Shown here: in pieces, positions 16,069-25,058 of the stretch | Layout: every line of letters begins with the position of its first letter | Position numbering within the stretch: the first letter of the stretch is position 1 | Source: an uncultured Bacteroidales bacterium | Lineage (GTDB): Bacteria > Bacteroidota > Bacteroidia > Bacteroidales > Coprobacteraceae | Length of the DNA: 47,014 bases | Assembly: GCA_949297285.1 (NCBI GenBank) | Contig: CASFRL010000043.1 | Location: 1 to 47,014, forward strand | Reading direction: 5' to 3' | Notes under the pieces: model-generated | Databases searched by the model: none | What the model saw: only the letters and a program-made list of their open reading frames with translations | Told to the model about the DNA's origin: nothing | Translations under genes and position numbers: made by a program

Positions 16069-18008
16069 AACGATATTTGTTTGTCCTATTGTTTATTTCT
16101 GGAATTTCCGGATTGTTTGCTCAGACTGTAATTCGAGTGAATGGGAAAAATGCCGGATTGAAATTCGAGGGAATAGGAGCTGTAAGTGCCGGGGCTTCGT
16201 CTCGTTTACTCATCGATTATCCAGAACCGTATCGTTCCGATATATTGGATTTTTTGTTTAAGCCTTATTTTGGAGCATCACTACAACATTTTAAATTTGA
16301 GCCGGGAGGGGATATCAATTCTACTTGTGGGGCAGAACCCTCTCATGCGCGTACACGCGAAGAGATGTTAAATCCAAGCCGATCTTATTTTGAACGGGGA
16401 TATGAATGGTGGATGGCCCGGGAAGCCTTGAAGAGAAATCGAAATATGATTTTTGATATACTGCAATGGGGTGCTCCAGGATGGTTTGACGGTGGATTTT
16501 ATTCGAAAGATAATGCAGAATATTTGTCTTCATATATACGAGGTATGAAACGCTATCATAATATTGACATTGCTTATTGCGGATTATGGAATGAAAAACA
16601 TATTCCTGTTTTATCTCGTAATTATGTCGTGAATATTTTGCGCCCGACTTTAGACAAGAATGGATTGAAGCACATAAAAATTATAGGCAATGATATGTAT
16701 TGTTCTTCTCCGAAACATCACGAGCCGTGGAGTTATGCAAAAGAGTTGTTGAAAGATTCGGTATTAAAGGGAAATATCGATGTGCTTGGGTATCATTATC
16801 TGAATGTAGAAGCTACGCCCGAAGTGAAATTATTGGATATGCCGGTATGGGAAAGTGAAGCGTCGATTTTATCAGGAGATTGGAAAAATGCCCTTTCTTT
16901 TGCAAGAAACACAAATCGTAACTATATCCGTAGCCGTGCGGTCAAAACGATAATTTGGTGCCCGATAGATGCTTATTTCCCGAATGTAAGTTGGAACGGT
17001 GTCGGTGCGATGGAAGCACGTACTCCATGGTGTGGTTATTATGATGTGCGTCCGGCGATATGGGCAATAGCGCATACAACGCAATTTGCAGATCCCGGCT
17101 GGTATTATTTAGATGACGCTTGCGGTGAGACCGGTACCGGATTATCGTATGTGACATTGAAACATCCTCATAAAGAATTGTATAGTATGATTATTGTAAC
17201 CGGGAATAGACCTGATACTCTTGTTTGGAATCTCCCTTTTATTGATACAACCAAATTTTATTTATGGAAAAGTAACGAACAGGATCAATTTGTTCGGCAA
17301 TCGATTATTTTACCAGAAAACAGACAATTAATTTTATACCTTGAACCGAATGCAATTTATTCATTGACGAATACAACAGGACAAAGAAAGGGAATTCCCG
17401 CCCATTCTATTCCGGAAAAACGCGAATTTCCGGTATATTATAAAGAAGATTTTGAGTCTTATGAAAAGAATCATGTTACTCCACGGTGGTTATCCGACCA
17501 AGGGGGGGCATTTGAAGTCATCGAGTTGGATGGAAACAAAGTATTGCAACAACAAATTACAGCACCGTTGATATGTTGGGACCCGTGGGGGAAAAACAAT
17601 CCGGAACCCTATACTCAGGCAGGTTCATCGACTGGGAATAATTATGCGGTCTCTACCGACTTCAAAATTGGAGAAAAAGGTTGTGCTCGTATTTTCGGAA
17701 TGGTATCTTGGTTTGAGAGCAATACGGCACCTCACGGCATAGAATTGGAAATAACGCATACGGGTAACTGGAAATTATCTGTAAATCAGAAAACTATAAG
17801 AGAGGGGTCTGTAAAGATCGATCCTCATGAATGGAATCATTTTGTTTTAGAGTGTGGAGATTTGGAAGTTCGGGCGATTGTCAATGGGGATTTATTGACG
17901 TCTATCCCGGCTGATAAAAATTATACAAAAGGTTTTTTTGGGGTAGGTTGTGATTGGAATAAGGTATGTTTTGATAATTTACAAGTGAAGCCATTGAATA
18001 TCGATTAA
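16065..18008 (+). CDS. GH59 galactocerebrosidase-family beta-galactosidase
   Basis: A 647-residue exported protein (signal peptide ends LFAQ). It matches animal galactocerebrosidase over its whole length: FEGIGAVSAGASSRLL near the N-terminus, LFKPYFGASL, RGYEWW, the acid/base Glu177 in LWNEKH, the nucleophile Glu265 in VWESEAS, and HTTQFADPGWYYL after the barrel. A beta-domain and a C-terminal lectin-like domain (from about 455; WLSDQGGAFEV) follow in the same order as in the animal enzyme. GH59 removes terminal beta-galactose; the known substrate is galactosylceramide, but in this operon a galactose-containing glycan is more likely. The assignment rests on remembered GALC motifs. Confidence 0.88.
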   Translation: MKRYLFVLLFISGISGLFAQTVIRVNGKNAGLKFEGIGAVSAGASSRLLIDYPEPYRSDILDFLFKPYFGASLQHFKFEPGGDINSTCGAEPSHARTREEMLNPSRSYFERGYEWWMAREALKRNRNMIFDILQWGAPGWFDGGFYSKDNAEYLSSYIRGMKRYHNIDIAYCGLWNEKHIPVLSRNYVVNILRPTLDKNGLKHIKIIGNDMYCSSPKHHEPWSYAKELLKDSVLKGNIDVLGYHYLNVEATPEVKLLDMPVWESEASILSGDWKNALSFARNTNRNYIRSRAVKTIIWCPIDAYFPNVSWNGVGAMEARTPWCGYYDVRPAIWAIAHTTQFADPGWYYLDDACGETGTGLSYVTLKHPHKELYSMIIVTGNRPDTLVWNLPFIDTTKFYLWKSNEQDQFVRQSIILPENRQLILYLEPNAIYSLTNTTGQRKGIPAHSIPEKREFPVYYKEDFESYEKNHVTPRWLSDQGGAFEVIELDGNKVLQQQITAPLICWDPWGKNNPEPYTQAGSSTGNNYAVSTDFKIGEKGCARIFGMVSWFESNTAPHGIELEITHTGNWKLSVNQKTIREGSVKIDPHEWNHFVLECGDLEVRAIVNGDLLTSIPADKNYTKGFFGVGCDWNKVCFDNLQVKPLNID

Positions 18009-18022
18009 GTTTTGTATCGGAT

Positions 18023-19762
18023 ATGAGAAAGTCAAATTACGATAAATATCCTGCGACAGCTATAACGGGAGAAATATGGATAGGAACTGAGAATATTGTC
18101 TCGCAATTGCGTAAAGAAATTGGACAAGGCAATTTATTATTGGTTGTAGATTGTTACGTCGGAACTTTCTTTGAGGAATTATATGGCTGTTTGAAACTTT
18201 TGGATCCTGCCTTGTGTATAGATACAAGACAGTTGATGAAGTCGAAGAGTGAAATTCGAGATATGACTTATCCGTATGTAACGGACGATGAATTGTTCGG
18301 GTATAGAACAAAATTGAATATTTCTGATTTCTTTGACAAGGAAAAAGTTTCTGCTTTTCAAGGGCAACTTTTATCTGAAAAAGGATTGAAGATTGTTTGG
18401 GGGTGCGGAGCTTCATGGGTTTGTCCAGAATCTGATTTGTTACTGTATTGTGATGTTGCGCGTTGGGAATTGCAACAGCGTTTTCGTTGTCATAAAGTTG
18501 AGGCATTGGGAATTGATGTTCGAGATGAATCTCCTGCCCGACAATATAAACGTGGTTATTTTTGCGATTGGCCGGTGTGTGATGCTCTGAAGAAAACGTT
18601 ATACGAAAAGGCCGGTTATTGGCTCGATATGAATATTCCCGGGTCACCTAAAATGATCGATAGAGCGACATTTATGCGTGGACTTTCCAAGACTGTACAA
18701 GGTCCGTTTCGTGTTGTGCCTTTTTTTGATCCGGCTCCATGGGGAGGACAATGGATGAAAGATGTCTGCGACTTGGATAAAACTGTCGATAATTTCGGTT
18801 GGTGTTTTGATTGTGTACCGGAGGAGAACAGTTTGATGTTGCGGGTAAACGGGACTGCTTTTGAAATGCCTTCGGTAAATTTAGTTTATACCAAAACTTC
18901 TGAATTACTCGGTGAACCTGTCGAGGCACGTTTCGGTCAAGATTTTCCGATACGGTTCGATTTTCTGGATACTATGGGCGGAGGAAATCTCAGTTTACAA
19001 GTGCATCCGACGACTCAATATATTCGTGACAAATTTAATATTCCTTATACGCAAGATGAAAGTTATTATTTACTCGATGCAGAGAGTGATGCTTCAGTCT
19101 TTTTAGGTGTAAAAACAGAGGTTGACAAAGAGCAGATGTTGTCCGATTTGAGGAATGCCCGATCAGGTGGAACGATTTTTAATCCGGAACCTTATGTTAA
19201 CCGTTTCCCGGCAGCCAAACATGATCATTTCTTAATTCCGGGAGGTACGATACATTGTTCCGGAGCCGGAGCTATGGTTTTAGAGATAAGCTCTACACCG
19301 AGTATATTCACTTTTAAATTGTGGGACTGGCAACGGTTGGGATTGGACGGAAAGCCGCGACCGATAAACGTAGAACATGGTAGTCGTGTAATCAATTGGG
19401 GAAGAGATACTGAGTATGCTTTGAAATATTTGGTAAATCATGTAGAACCAGTTGCGATCGGAGATGGTTGGATAGAGGAGAAAACAGGATTACACCCGAA
19501 TGAATTTATAGAAACTCGCCGACATTGGTTCGAAAAAAAAGTGACGCACCATACGAATAACAGTGTTAATGTGTTGAACTTGGTAGAAGGAGAAGAAGTT
19601 GTCATTGAGAGTCCTGAGAGACGATTTGAACCATTTGTCCTTCATTATGCCGAGACGGTTATCATCCCTGCCTCGGTCGGTGTATATACAATTGCACCTT
19701 ATGGCATTTCGTCGGGGAAACGATGCGGTACGATAAAGGCTTTTATACGATTAAATGCTTAA
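18023..19762 (+). CDS. Type I phosphomannose isomerase with long N-terminal domain
   Basis: A 579-residue cytoplasmic protein with no signal peptide. The C-terminal ~330 residues are a class I mannose-6-phosphate isomerase cupin: SLQVHP (zinc Gln and His) and IPGGTIHCSG are visible, then FTFKLWDW. It would interconvert mannose-6-phosphate and fructose-6-phosphate. The N-terminal ~240 residues form an extra domain recalling nucleoside-kinase-like folds (LLLVVDCY, KIVWGCGASWV) but with no Walker A motif, so it is probably not an active kinase. Standard type I enzymes are ~300-400 residues. It starts 14 bp after GH59 and overlaps the next start by 1 bp, suggesting it handles a sugar released by this operon. 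Confidence 0.8.
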   Translation: MRKSNYDKYPATAITGEIWIGTENIVSQLRKEIGQGNLLLVVDCYVGTFFEELYGCLKLLDPALCIDTRQLMKSKSEIRDMTYPYVTDDELFGYRTKLNISDFFDKEKVSAFQGQLLSEKGLKIVWGCGASWVCPESDLLLYCDVARWELQQRFRCHKVEALGIDVRDESPARQYKRGYFCDWPVCDALKKTLYEKAGYWLDMNIPGSPKMIDRATFMRGLSKTVQGPFRVVPFFDPAPWGGQWMKDVCDLDKTVDNFGWCFDCVPEENSLMLRVNGTAFEMPSVNLVYTKTSELLGEPVEARFGQDFPIRFDFLDTMGGGNLSLQVHPTTQYIRDKFNIPYTQDESYYLLDAESDASVFLGVKTEVDKEQMLSDLRNARSGGTIFNPEPYVNRFPAAKHDHFLIPGGTIHCSGAGAMVLEISSTPSIFTFKLWDWQRLGLDGKPRPINVEHGSRVINWGRDTEYALKYLVNHVEPVAIGDGWIEEKTGLHPNEFIETRRHWFEKKVTHHTNNSVNVLNLVEGEEVVIESPERRFEPFVLHYAETVIIPASVGVYTIAPYGISSGKRCGTIKAFIRLNA

Positions 19763-20877
19763 TGGAGAATAGTATGGATTATACAAATGATAATCGGATC
19801 GTGATGACATTGGATGCCGGAGGAACAAATTTTGTATTTTCGGCTATACAAGGCTGTCGAGAAATAATACCTCCTTTTTCACTTCCTTCTTGTAGCAATG
19901 ATTTGATGATGTGCCTGAAAAATCTGTCGGATGGTTTTTTTAGAGTACGATCATTGTTAGCCCAGGATCCGGTTGCGATTAGTTTCGCTTTTCCGGGACC
20001 AGCAGATTATGAAAACGGTGTGATAGGTGATTTGCCTAATTTCCCTTCTTTTAGAGGAGGAGTCGCTTTAAAAGCGTTTCTTGAGGAAAATTTCTGTATC
20101 CCGGTGTATATTAATAATGACGGTAATTTATTCGCTTACGGAGAGGCTCTTGCCGGAGTATTGCCTTATGTAAATAGCCGTTTGCAGGCTGCCGGAAATT
20201 CTCGGCGTTATAAGAACCTGTTGGGCATAACTTTCGGTACAGGATTTGGTGCAGGGGTTGTAATAGACAAAGTCTTATTATCTGGTGATAATGGTTGTGG
20301 AGGAGATGTCTGGCTTACTCGGAATAGCAAATATCCGAATATGATAGCAGAGGAAAGTGTCAGTATACGGGCTGTGAAACGGGTATATGAACAGTATGCC
20401 GGATCGGCTGGGCAAGATTTGTCCCCTAAAAAAATTTTTGAGATTGCAGAAGGTAAAATTGAGGGGAATAGGGAGGCTGCTATAAAAAGTTTTCAAGAAT
20501 TCGGAAAAGTTGCCGGGACGACTATTGCCGGAGCTTTGAATATTGTAGACGGTATCGTTGTCTTGGGTGGAGGTATTACCGGAGCATCAAAATATTTTAT
20601 GCCGTCTTTGTTGAAAGAATTACGGGGAGATCTTTCTTCTTTTTCCGGAGATGTTTTTTCTGTGTTACAAATGCAAGTTTTTGATCTGTCAGATGAGTCG
20701 GAATTTGTCTCTTTTTTGTCAGATGAGGATGATGTCGTAAAAATTCCCGGATCAGACAAGTCGGTTCCGTATCGGAGAGTAAAAAAAACAGGAGTATCGA
20801 TATCCTCTTTAGGAACAAGCCGTGCTGTCGCTTTAGGGGCTTATACTTTTGCTTTAACACAACTTGATAAAAATTAG
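19762..20877 (+). CDS. ROK-family sugar kinase
   Basis: A 371-residue cytoplasmic kinase of the ROK/hexokinase superfamily. The phosphate-1 motif is LDAGGTNF, the catalytic Asp is in YINNDGNLFA, phosphate-2 is ITFGTGFGAG, and VVLGGGITGA precedes the adenosine site. The usual ROK zinc motif (CxCGxxGC) is not seen; the corresponding stretch reads NGCGGDVW. It probably phosphorylates a hexose such as mannose, fructose or glucose, supplying the isomerase encoded just upstream. The start chosen is ATG 19762, which overlaps the previous TAA (TAATG); ATG 19774 and ATG 19723 are in-frame alternatives. It is the last gene of the long operon. Confidence 0.85.
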   Translation: MENSMDYTNDNRIVMTLDAGGTNFVFSAIQGCREIIPPFSLPSCSNDLMMCLKNLSDGFFRVRSLLAQDPVAISFAFPGPADYENGVIGDLPNFPSFRGGVALKAFLEENFCIPVYINNDGNLFAYGEALAGVLPYVNSRLQAAGNSRRYKNLLGITFGTGFGAGVVIDKVLLSGDNGCGGDVWLTRNSKYPNMIAEESVSIRAVKRVYEQYAGSAGQDLSPKKIFEIAEGKIEGNREAAIKSFQEFGKVAGTTIAGALNIVDGIVVLGGGITGASKYFMPSLLKELRGDLSSFSGDVFSVLQMQVFDLSDESEFVSFLSDEDDVVKIPGSDKSVPYRRVKKTGVSISSLGTSRAVALGAYTFALTQLDKN

Positions 20878-20983
20878 AAAGTTCTCTTTGCATAATTTAG
20901 GAAGAGATAAAATGTCTCTTCGCGATTAGTCATTATCTTTACATTATAGAAAAATGGAATAAGAACTTTTTAATTATTTGCCT

Positions 20984-21982
20984 ATGTCATCGATTGTTTT
21001 TTTCGGGGCTAAACCTTACGACATAGCGTCGTTTGATGCCGCCAATAAAGATTTTGGTTTTGAAATTAAATATTATAAGGGAAATCTTAACCGAGACAAT
21101 TTAGTTTTGGCAAAAGGGGTGGATGTCGTTTGTATTTTTGTGAACGATAATGCTGATGCCGAGATTATTCGAACATTGTCCGAAAACGGGACCAAATTGT
21201 TGGCTTTACGATGTGCCGGATACAATAATGTCGATCTGAAGGCTGCTCAAGAATGTGGCATGAAGGTCGTGAGAGTTCCGGCCTATTCTCCCCATGCTGT
21301 GGCTGAATATACATTGGCTTTGATGCTTACTTTGAATCGGAAAATACATCGGGCTTCGTGGCGTACTCGTGACGGTAACTTTTCTTTGCATGGATTGATG
21401 GGGTTCGACATGTACAATAAAACGGCCGGAATTATCGGTACAGGCAAAATTGCCAAAATCTTGATACAGATACTTAAGGGGTTCGGAATGAATGTTTTAG
21501 GATATGATTTATATCCCGACAAAAAATTTGCCGATGAAGTAGGGATGGTTTATACTTCGCTGGATGAATTGTATGCCAATTCGGATATTATCTCTTTACA
21601 TTGTCCTCTTACTCCCGAAACCGATCACATGATTGATAAAAGTGCCATATCTAAAATGAAAAAGGGTGTCATGATTATCAATACGGGACGAGGACGTCTG
21701 ATCGATACAAACGATCTTATAGAAGGTCTGAAAGAGAAGATTGTCGGTTCGGCAGCTTTAGATGTATATGAAGAAGAGAGCAATTACTTTTATATGGACC
21801 GCTCTGATCACATCATCGATGATGATGTTCTTGCCCGCCTGCTTTCGTTCAATAATGTTATCGTAACTTCTCATCAAGCGTTTTTTACCCATGAAGCGAT
21901 GGCGAATATTGCAAATACGACATTGCAAAATATCCGTGATTTCCGAGAGGGGTTGCCTTTGAAGAATGAGGTGAAAATATGA
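20984..21982 (+). CDS. ldhA: D-lactate dehydrogenase / D-2-hydroxyacid dehydrogenase
   Basis: A 332-residue NAD-dependent oxidoreductase of the D-isomer 2-hydroxyacid dehydrogenase family. The nucleotide-binding motif is IIGTGKIAK, the substrate Arg is in LALRCAGYNN and the catalytic His in TSHQAFFT. NTGRGRLID is the typical strand after the Rossmann core. It most likely reduces pyruvate to D-lactate to regenerate NAD during fermentation, the usual role of this form in Bacteroides; relatives reduce other 2-ketoacids. ATG 20984 is the start; an in-frame TTG two codons earlier is less likely. A gap of 106 bp separates it from the sugar kinase gene. It converges on the tspO-like gene with only 8 bp between stops. 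Confidence 0.88.
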   Translation: MSSIVFFGAKPYDIASFDAANKDFGFEIKYYKGNLNRDNLVLAKGVDVVCIFVNDNADAEIIRTLSENGTKLLALRCAGYNNVDLKAAQECGMKVVRVPAYSPHAVAEYTLALMLTLNRKIHRASWRTRDGNFSLHGLMGFDMYNKTAGIIGTGKIAKILIQILKGFGMNVLGYDLYPDKKFADEVGMVYTSLDELYANSDIISLHCPLTPETDHMIDKSAISKMKKGVMIINTGRGRLIDTNDLIEGLKEKIVGSAALDVYEEESNYFYMDRSDHIIDDDVLARLLSFNNVIVTSHQAFFTHEAMANIANTTLQNIRDFREGLPLKNEVKI

Positions 21983-21990
21983 TTCTGAAT

Positions 21991-22455
21991 TTAGTTGTGA
22001 ACCAAGATGTAAAAATTCAGATAGGTAGCAAAAGCTACCCATAATATATACGGGATAAATAAAATAGAACTGATTTTATTTATTCCGTAACTTTTTATGC
22101 TATATATGATAAGTAAAACCTCGAGTAAGATGATATTGATCAATCCGAGTAGGGGATTTTGCCTATAAAAGAAAAAGAAACTCCACGAAAAGTTGAGAAT
22201 TAATTGCCATCCGAAAATACATATTAATATTTTTCTTTGACGATGGGTTGAATTGATAATAAATCCTATCGAAACTCCCATGCAAAGGTAAAGTATGGTC
22301 CAGGCAACAGGAAAGACCAGATTCGGAGGGGTCAGGTTCGACTTGTTTAAGTAAGGATACCAATTTAAGATAGAGTTTTCTTGGATGCGTCCGGCAATGA
22401 AGCCGATAAAGAAGCAAACCAGTACAGGGATAATAAACGCGTAAAATTTTTTCAT
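21991..22455 (-). CDS. TspO/MBR family membrane protein
   Basis: A 154-residue integral membrane protein with five predicted transmembrane helices. The family fingerprint is present: WYPYLNKSNLTPP after helix 1, VFPVAWTILYL in helix 2, NFSWSFFFF in helix 3 and ILWVAFATYLN in helix 5. TspO proteins bind porphyrins, sterols and related ligands and can act as stress sensors or tryptophan-rich sensory proteins; the ligand here is unknown. It is transcribed toward ldhA and away from the esterase gene. Length is normal for the family. Confidence 0.9.
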   Translation of the reverse strand: MKKFYAFIIPVLVCFFIGFIAGRIQENSILNWYPYLNKSNLTPPNLVFPVAWTILYLCMGVSIGFIINSTHRQRKILICIFGWQLILNFSWSFFFFYRQNPLLGLINIILLEVLLIIYSIKSYGINKISSILFIPYILWVAFATYLNFYILVHN

Positions 22456-22721
22456 ATATCGACAGACTTTACAATAATAACATTCGTTTGTTTTTCTTTG
22501 TTTATTTATTTTACCGAGTGTTTTTCATTTTTTTGTGATATATTGGTATTGTAGAACTCTGATTTTATATAATTGGGGTTACGATACCATTTTTTCGATT
22601 ATTGTACATAAATTTGTTTTTTGTAATTCGGTGAAGTATAAAAGTCGATTTGCATAATTTGTGCGATTATTTTGGCATTGTGTTTTATCATAGTTAAGGT
22701 TTTAATTAAAAAACGATGTTT

Positions 22722-23591
22722 ATGAGAAGTTATATTTATTTGCTTGTTTTATGGGTGTTGTGCGGTAAATCTTATGCGCAAGTGCAAGGATATGTATATG
22801 AAAACAAGTCGGTCGAAAGTCGTATTCTGAATGAAGTTCGCAAATATGCAATTTATTTACCCCCGGATTATGAATCTTCAGAACGGAGTTATCCGGTTCT
22901 ATATCTTTTGCATCCTGCCGGACCGAAAGGGACAGTGCCCAATCAACAGGGTTGGATTAACTACGGAATGTTGCAGCATTTCATGGATAAAGCGATAGAA
23001 AAGGGAGAAATAACTCCTATGATTGTAGTGACTCCGGATGCGAATTTCGGAACAAGACATGTGAGTTATTTCAATGATCCGGCAAACAGCTTCAATTTTG
23101 AGAATTATTTTTTTGAGGAATTTATACCTTACATAGAAAAAACATATCGGTGCAGAGTAGAAAGGGGAAGTAGGGCTATTGCCGGAGCATCGATGGGCGG
23201 TGGTGCTGCATTTTTCTATGCCTTGCATCGTCCCGATTTGTTTTCTGTCTCATGTCCGTTAAGTGCGGCGATACGGGGATATGAGACAGAATATATGGCC
23301 AAACGTTATCCGGATATCCGGAAAGAAGAATTACTCGATTGGTATAAGCAATACAATGTATATGAATTGTTTAAGCAGATACCTGACAAAGATAAGTCTG
23401 CAATAGCATGGTATATATCATGTGGCGATGATGATGCCCTTTCTGTAAATAATGTATTGTTGCATAAAGATTTAAAGGATATGGGAATTCCTCATGAATT
23501 CAGAATACAAAACGGGAAGCACGACTGGCTTTATTGGCGTTCTGTCCTTCCCGAAGTTCTTCAGTTTGTGTCGTCGAACTTTGTGAAATAG
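22722..23591 (+). CDS. Secreted CE1-like esterase
   Basis: A 289-residue alpha/beta-hydrolase with a signal peptide ending SYAQ. It belongs to the esterase D/CE1 group: VLYLLHPAG opens the fold, the nucleophile Ser is in GASMGGG, the Asp is in SCGDDDAL and the His is in GKHDWLYW. CE1 members deacetylate xylan or release ferulate from plant cell wall, while others are acyltransferases or S-formylglutathione hydrolases. The signal peptide favours a glycan esterase. ATG 22722 was preferred over ATG 22716 because it gives a cleaner signal peptide. The gene stands alone, with a strong terminator 9 bp after the stop. Confidence 0.85.
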   Translation: MRSYIYLLVLWVLCGKSYAQVQGYVYENKSVESRILNEVRKYAIYLPPDYESSERSYPVLYLLHPAGPKGTVPNQQGWINYGMLQHFMDKAIEKGEITPMIVVTPDANFGTRHVSYFNDPANSFNFENYFFEEFIPYIEKTYRCRVERGSRAIAGASMGGGAAFFYALHRPDLFSVSCPLSAAIRGYETEYMAKRYPDIRKEELLDWYKQYNVYELFKQIPDKDKSAIAWYISCGDDDALSVNNVLLHKDLKDMGIPHEFRIQNGKHDWLYWRSVLPEVLQFVSSNFVK

Positions 23592-23600
23592 GCAAAAACG

Positions 23601-23640
23601 ATAAATCCCTTAAATCGAATTATCGACTTAAGGGATTTAT
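23601..23640. terminator. Bidirectional terminator between convergent genes
   Basis: An 18-bp stem (23601-23618 with 23623-23640) closes a 4-base ATTA loop. The only imperfection is one A-C mismatch, which becomes G-U on the opposite strand. It is flanked by A/T tracts on both sides and lies between the stops of the esterase (+) and the choloylglycine hydrolase-like gene (-), so it can end transcription from both. Confidence 0.8.
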
Positions 23641-23678
23641 TGTAAACAGACACTCTCTTCGGAAAGTGGCTGAAGCTA

Positions 23679-24752
23679 TTATTGAATTCGTAGATTTTCA
23701 ATCGGTTGTGCGAGCGTCTGATCCAGAGGATGCGACTGGTATGATATGGTCCCAAAATTTATGCTGTTAAGATCGATGCATCGGATAGCATTATTATACA
23801 TTGTTTTATAATATACTTTTTTTTGCGTTAAATCGATGGCCGATGTCCATTGTGCAGCACTGGGAATGTTCGGGGCTTTCCCCGGTTCAAATTCAACACC
23901 GATAGGAATATCGAAATTGTTAAGAATATGGAAACATTGCAATACAGTTTCGGTCGATGTATTTTGTTGGGGAGCCGTAGCCTTGTAAAAAGCTATTCTG
24001 ACAAAACGAGAAGGAGGGGTAACGTCTCCGGGAATGCCTAAAAATCCTGAGCCTGCACCAAACGGAAACAGGGTAGCATTCCCTATTTTTTGTGTAGGAG
24101 CATTACCGGGAAAAAGATTGACATAATTGTTGAGGTTGGTAACCTGCCATTCGAAATCGGGCGAATTGGTTAATACCCCTACCTCATTTTCATAAAAACG
24201 CGGTTCACCGTTCTCAAATTCGAGAACGACCTGCCTCCCTGACGGTTCGCCTATTCGCCAATGTACCGTAGAAGAAGGATTCGATTTTTCTAAAGATACG
24301 ATCCTGATTTTTTTTGTAGCTTCTTTTACTTCATCGATAGTGGAAAAGTTTGATAATATCCATGCGACAAACTGTAAATCGGACAAGGTCTTGTCATTTT
24401 GTTTCGGATCATATTCCGGATATTTGCCATAATGCGGAAAATAAAATAATCCGGCCGATAATCCGGCTTCATTTAACCCTTCGGCAATAAATTCCTTTTG
24501 GACGACAGCCAGTCCAACGACTCCGTATTTGGCTTTGAATTTTAACCCGTTTATCCCTGTCGGAGTATAAGATGTTTGATTTAGATTGCGCGGAATAATT
24601 ACATATTCGCTGGCAAGAAAACTTTCGCCCCATTCAATCGTACGGGCTTGTACATATCCTCCATCTTTAGCAAAAAGAGAAATTCCTGTACATGCGTGAA
24701 TTGCCGAATATCCGGCAAAGAATAATGCAATGGTTAAATAAAATATCTTCAT
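23679..24752 (-). CDS. Choloylglycine hydrolase-family Ntn hydrolase (bile salt hydrolase / penicillin acylase type)
   Basis: A 357-residue exported linear-amide hydrolase. The signal peptide ends IHA and the next residue, Cys21, becomes the N-terminal nucleophile (ACTGISL). Other family sites are the Arg in QARTIEWG, Asn in LTNSPDF and Arg in PPSRFVR. In classical bile salt hydrolases the Arg motif continues with Asp; here it is Glu, as in some penicillin V acylase-like members. It may deconjugate bile acids or cut another N-acyl amide; sequence alone does not decide. It is a single gene, with the terminator at 23601-23640 downstream. Confidence 0.87.
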   Translation of the reverse strand: MKIFYLTIALFFAGYSAIHACTGISLFAKDGGYVQARTIEWGESFLASEYVIIPRNLNQTSYTPTGINGLKFKAKYGVVGLAVVQKEFIAEGLNEAGLSAGLFYFPHYGKYPEYDPKQNDKTLSDLQFVAWILSNFSTIDEVKEATKKIRIVSLEKSNPSSTVHWRIGEPSGRQVVLEFENGEPRFYENEVGVLTNSPDFEWQVTNLNNYVNLFPGNAPTQKIGNATLFPFGAGSGFLGIPGDVTPPSRFVRIAFYKATAPQQNTSTETVLQCFHILNNFDIPIGVEFEPGKAPNIPSAAQWTSAIDLTQKKVYYKTMYNNAIRCIDLNSINFGTISYQSHPLDQTLAQPIENLRIQ

Positions 24753-24790
24753 AGTGTTTATATGTTTTTAAATAGAAAACATTTATTCGG

Positions 24791-24798
24791 CAAATATG
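24791..24798 (-). promoter_or_regulatory. Weak -7 box upstream of the Ntn hydrolase gene
   Basis: On the minus strand this reads CATATTTG, 7 of 8 to TAnnTTTG, and lies 38 bp before the start codon. No convincing -33 box is seen. Confidence 0.25.
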
Positions 24799-25058
24799 TT
24801 TTGTTGAAATGAAAAAATAATGATTATTATATATAAATTAGTCGTTCTAATTTAAATAAAAATTTTGCAATAAAAAATATATGTCGGACGATCTTTTCTA
24901 ATTTATGAAGAACAATCTATTTGTAAAACAAAGCATTTCTATGACGGTATTTTTCCCCGAATATAATTATAATGTTTAGAGTATTTTTTAGATAAATTGT
25001 CGATAAACCTCCTTTTGCTAATAGAATGTAATGGATATCTTTTTATTCGGATAATAAC

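Noticed and set aside
16065..18008. Assignment of this enzyme to GH30
   Set aside because: GH30 also belongs to clan GH-A, but the GALC-specific motifs and the lectin-like C-terminal domain fit GH59 much better.
20902..20920. Terminator after the sugar kinase gene
   Set aside because: Only a 6-bp AT-rich stem without a T-run; too weak to call.
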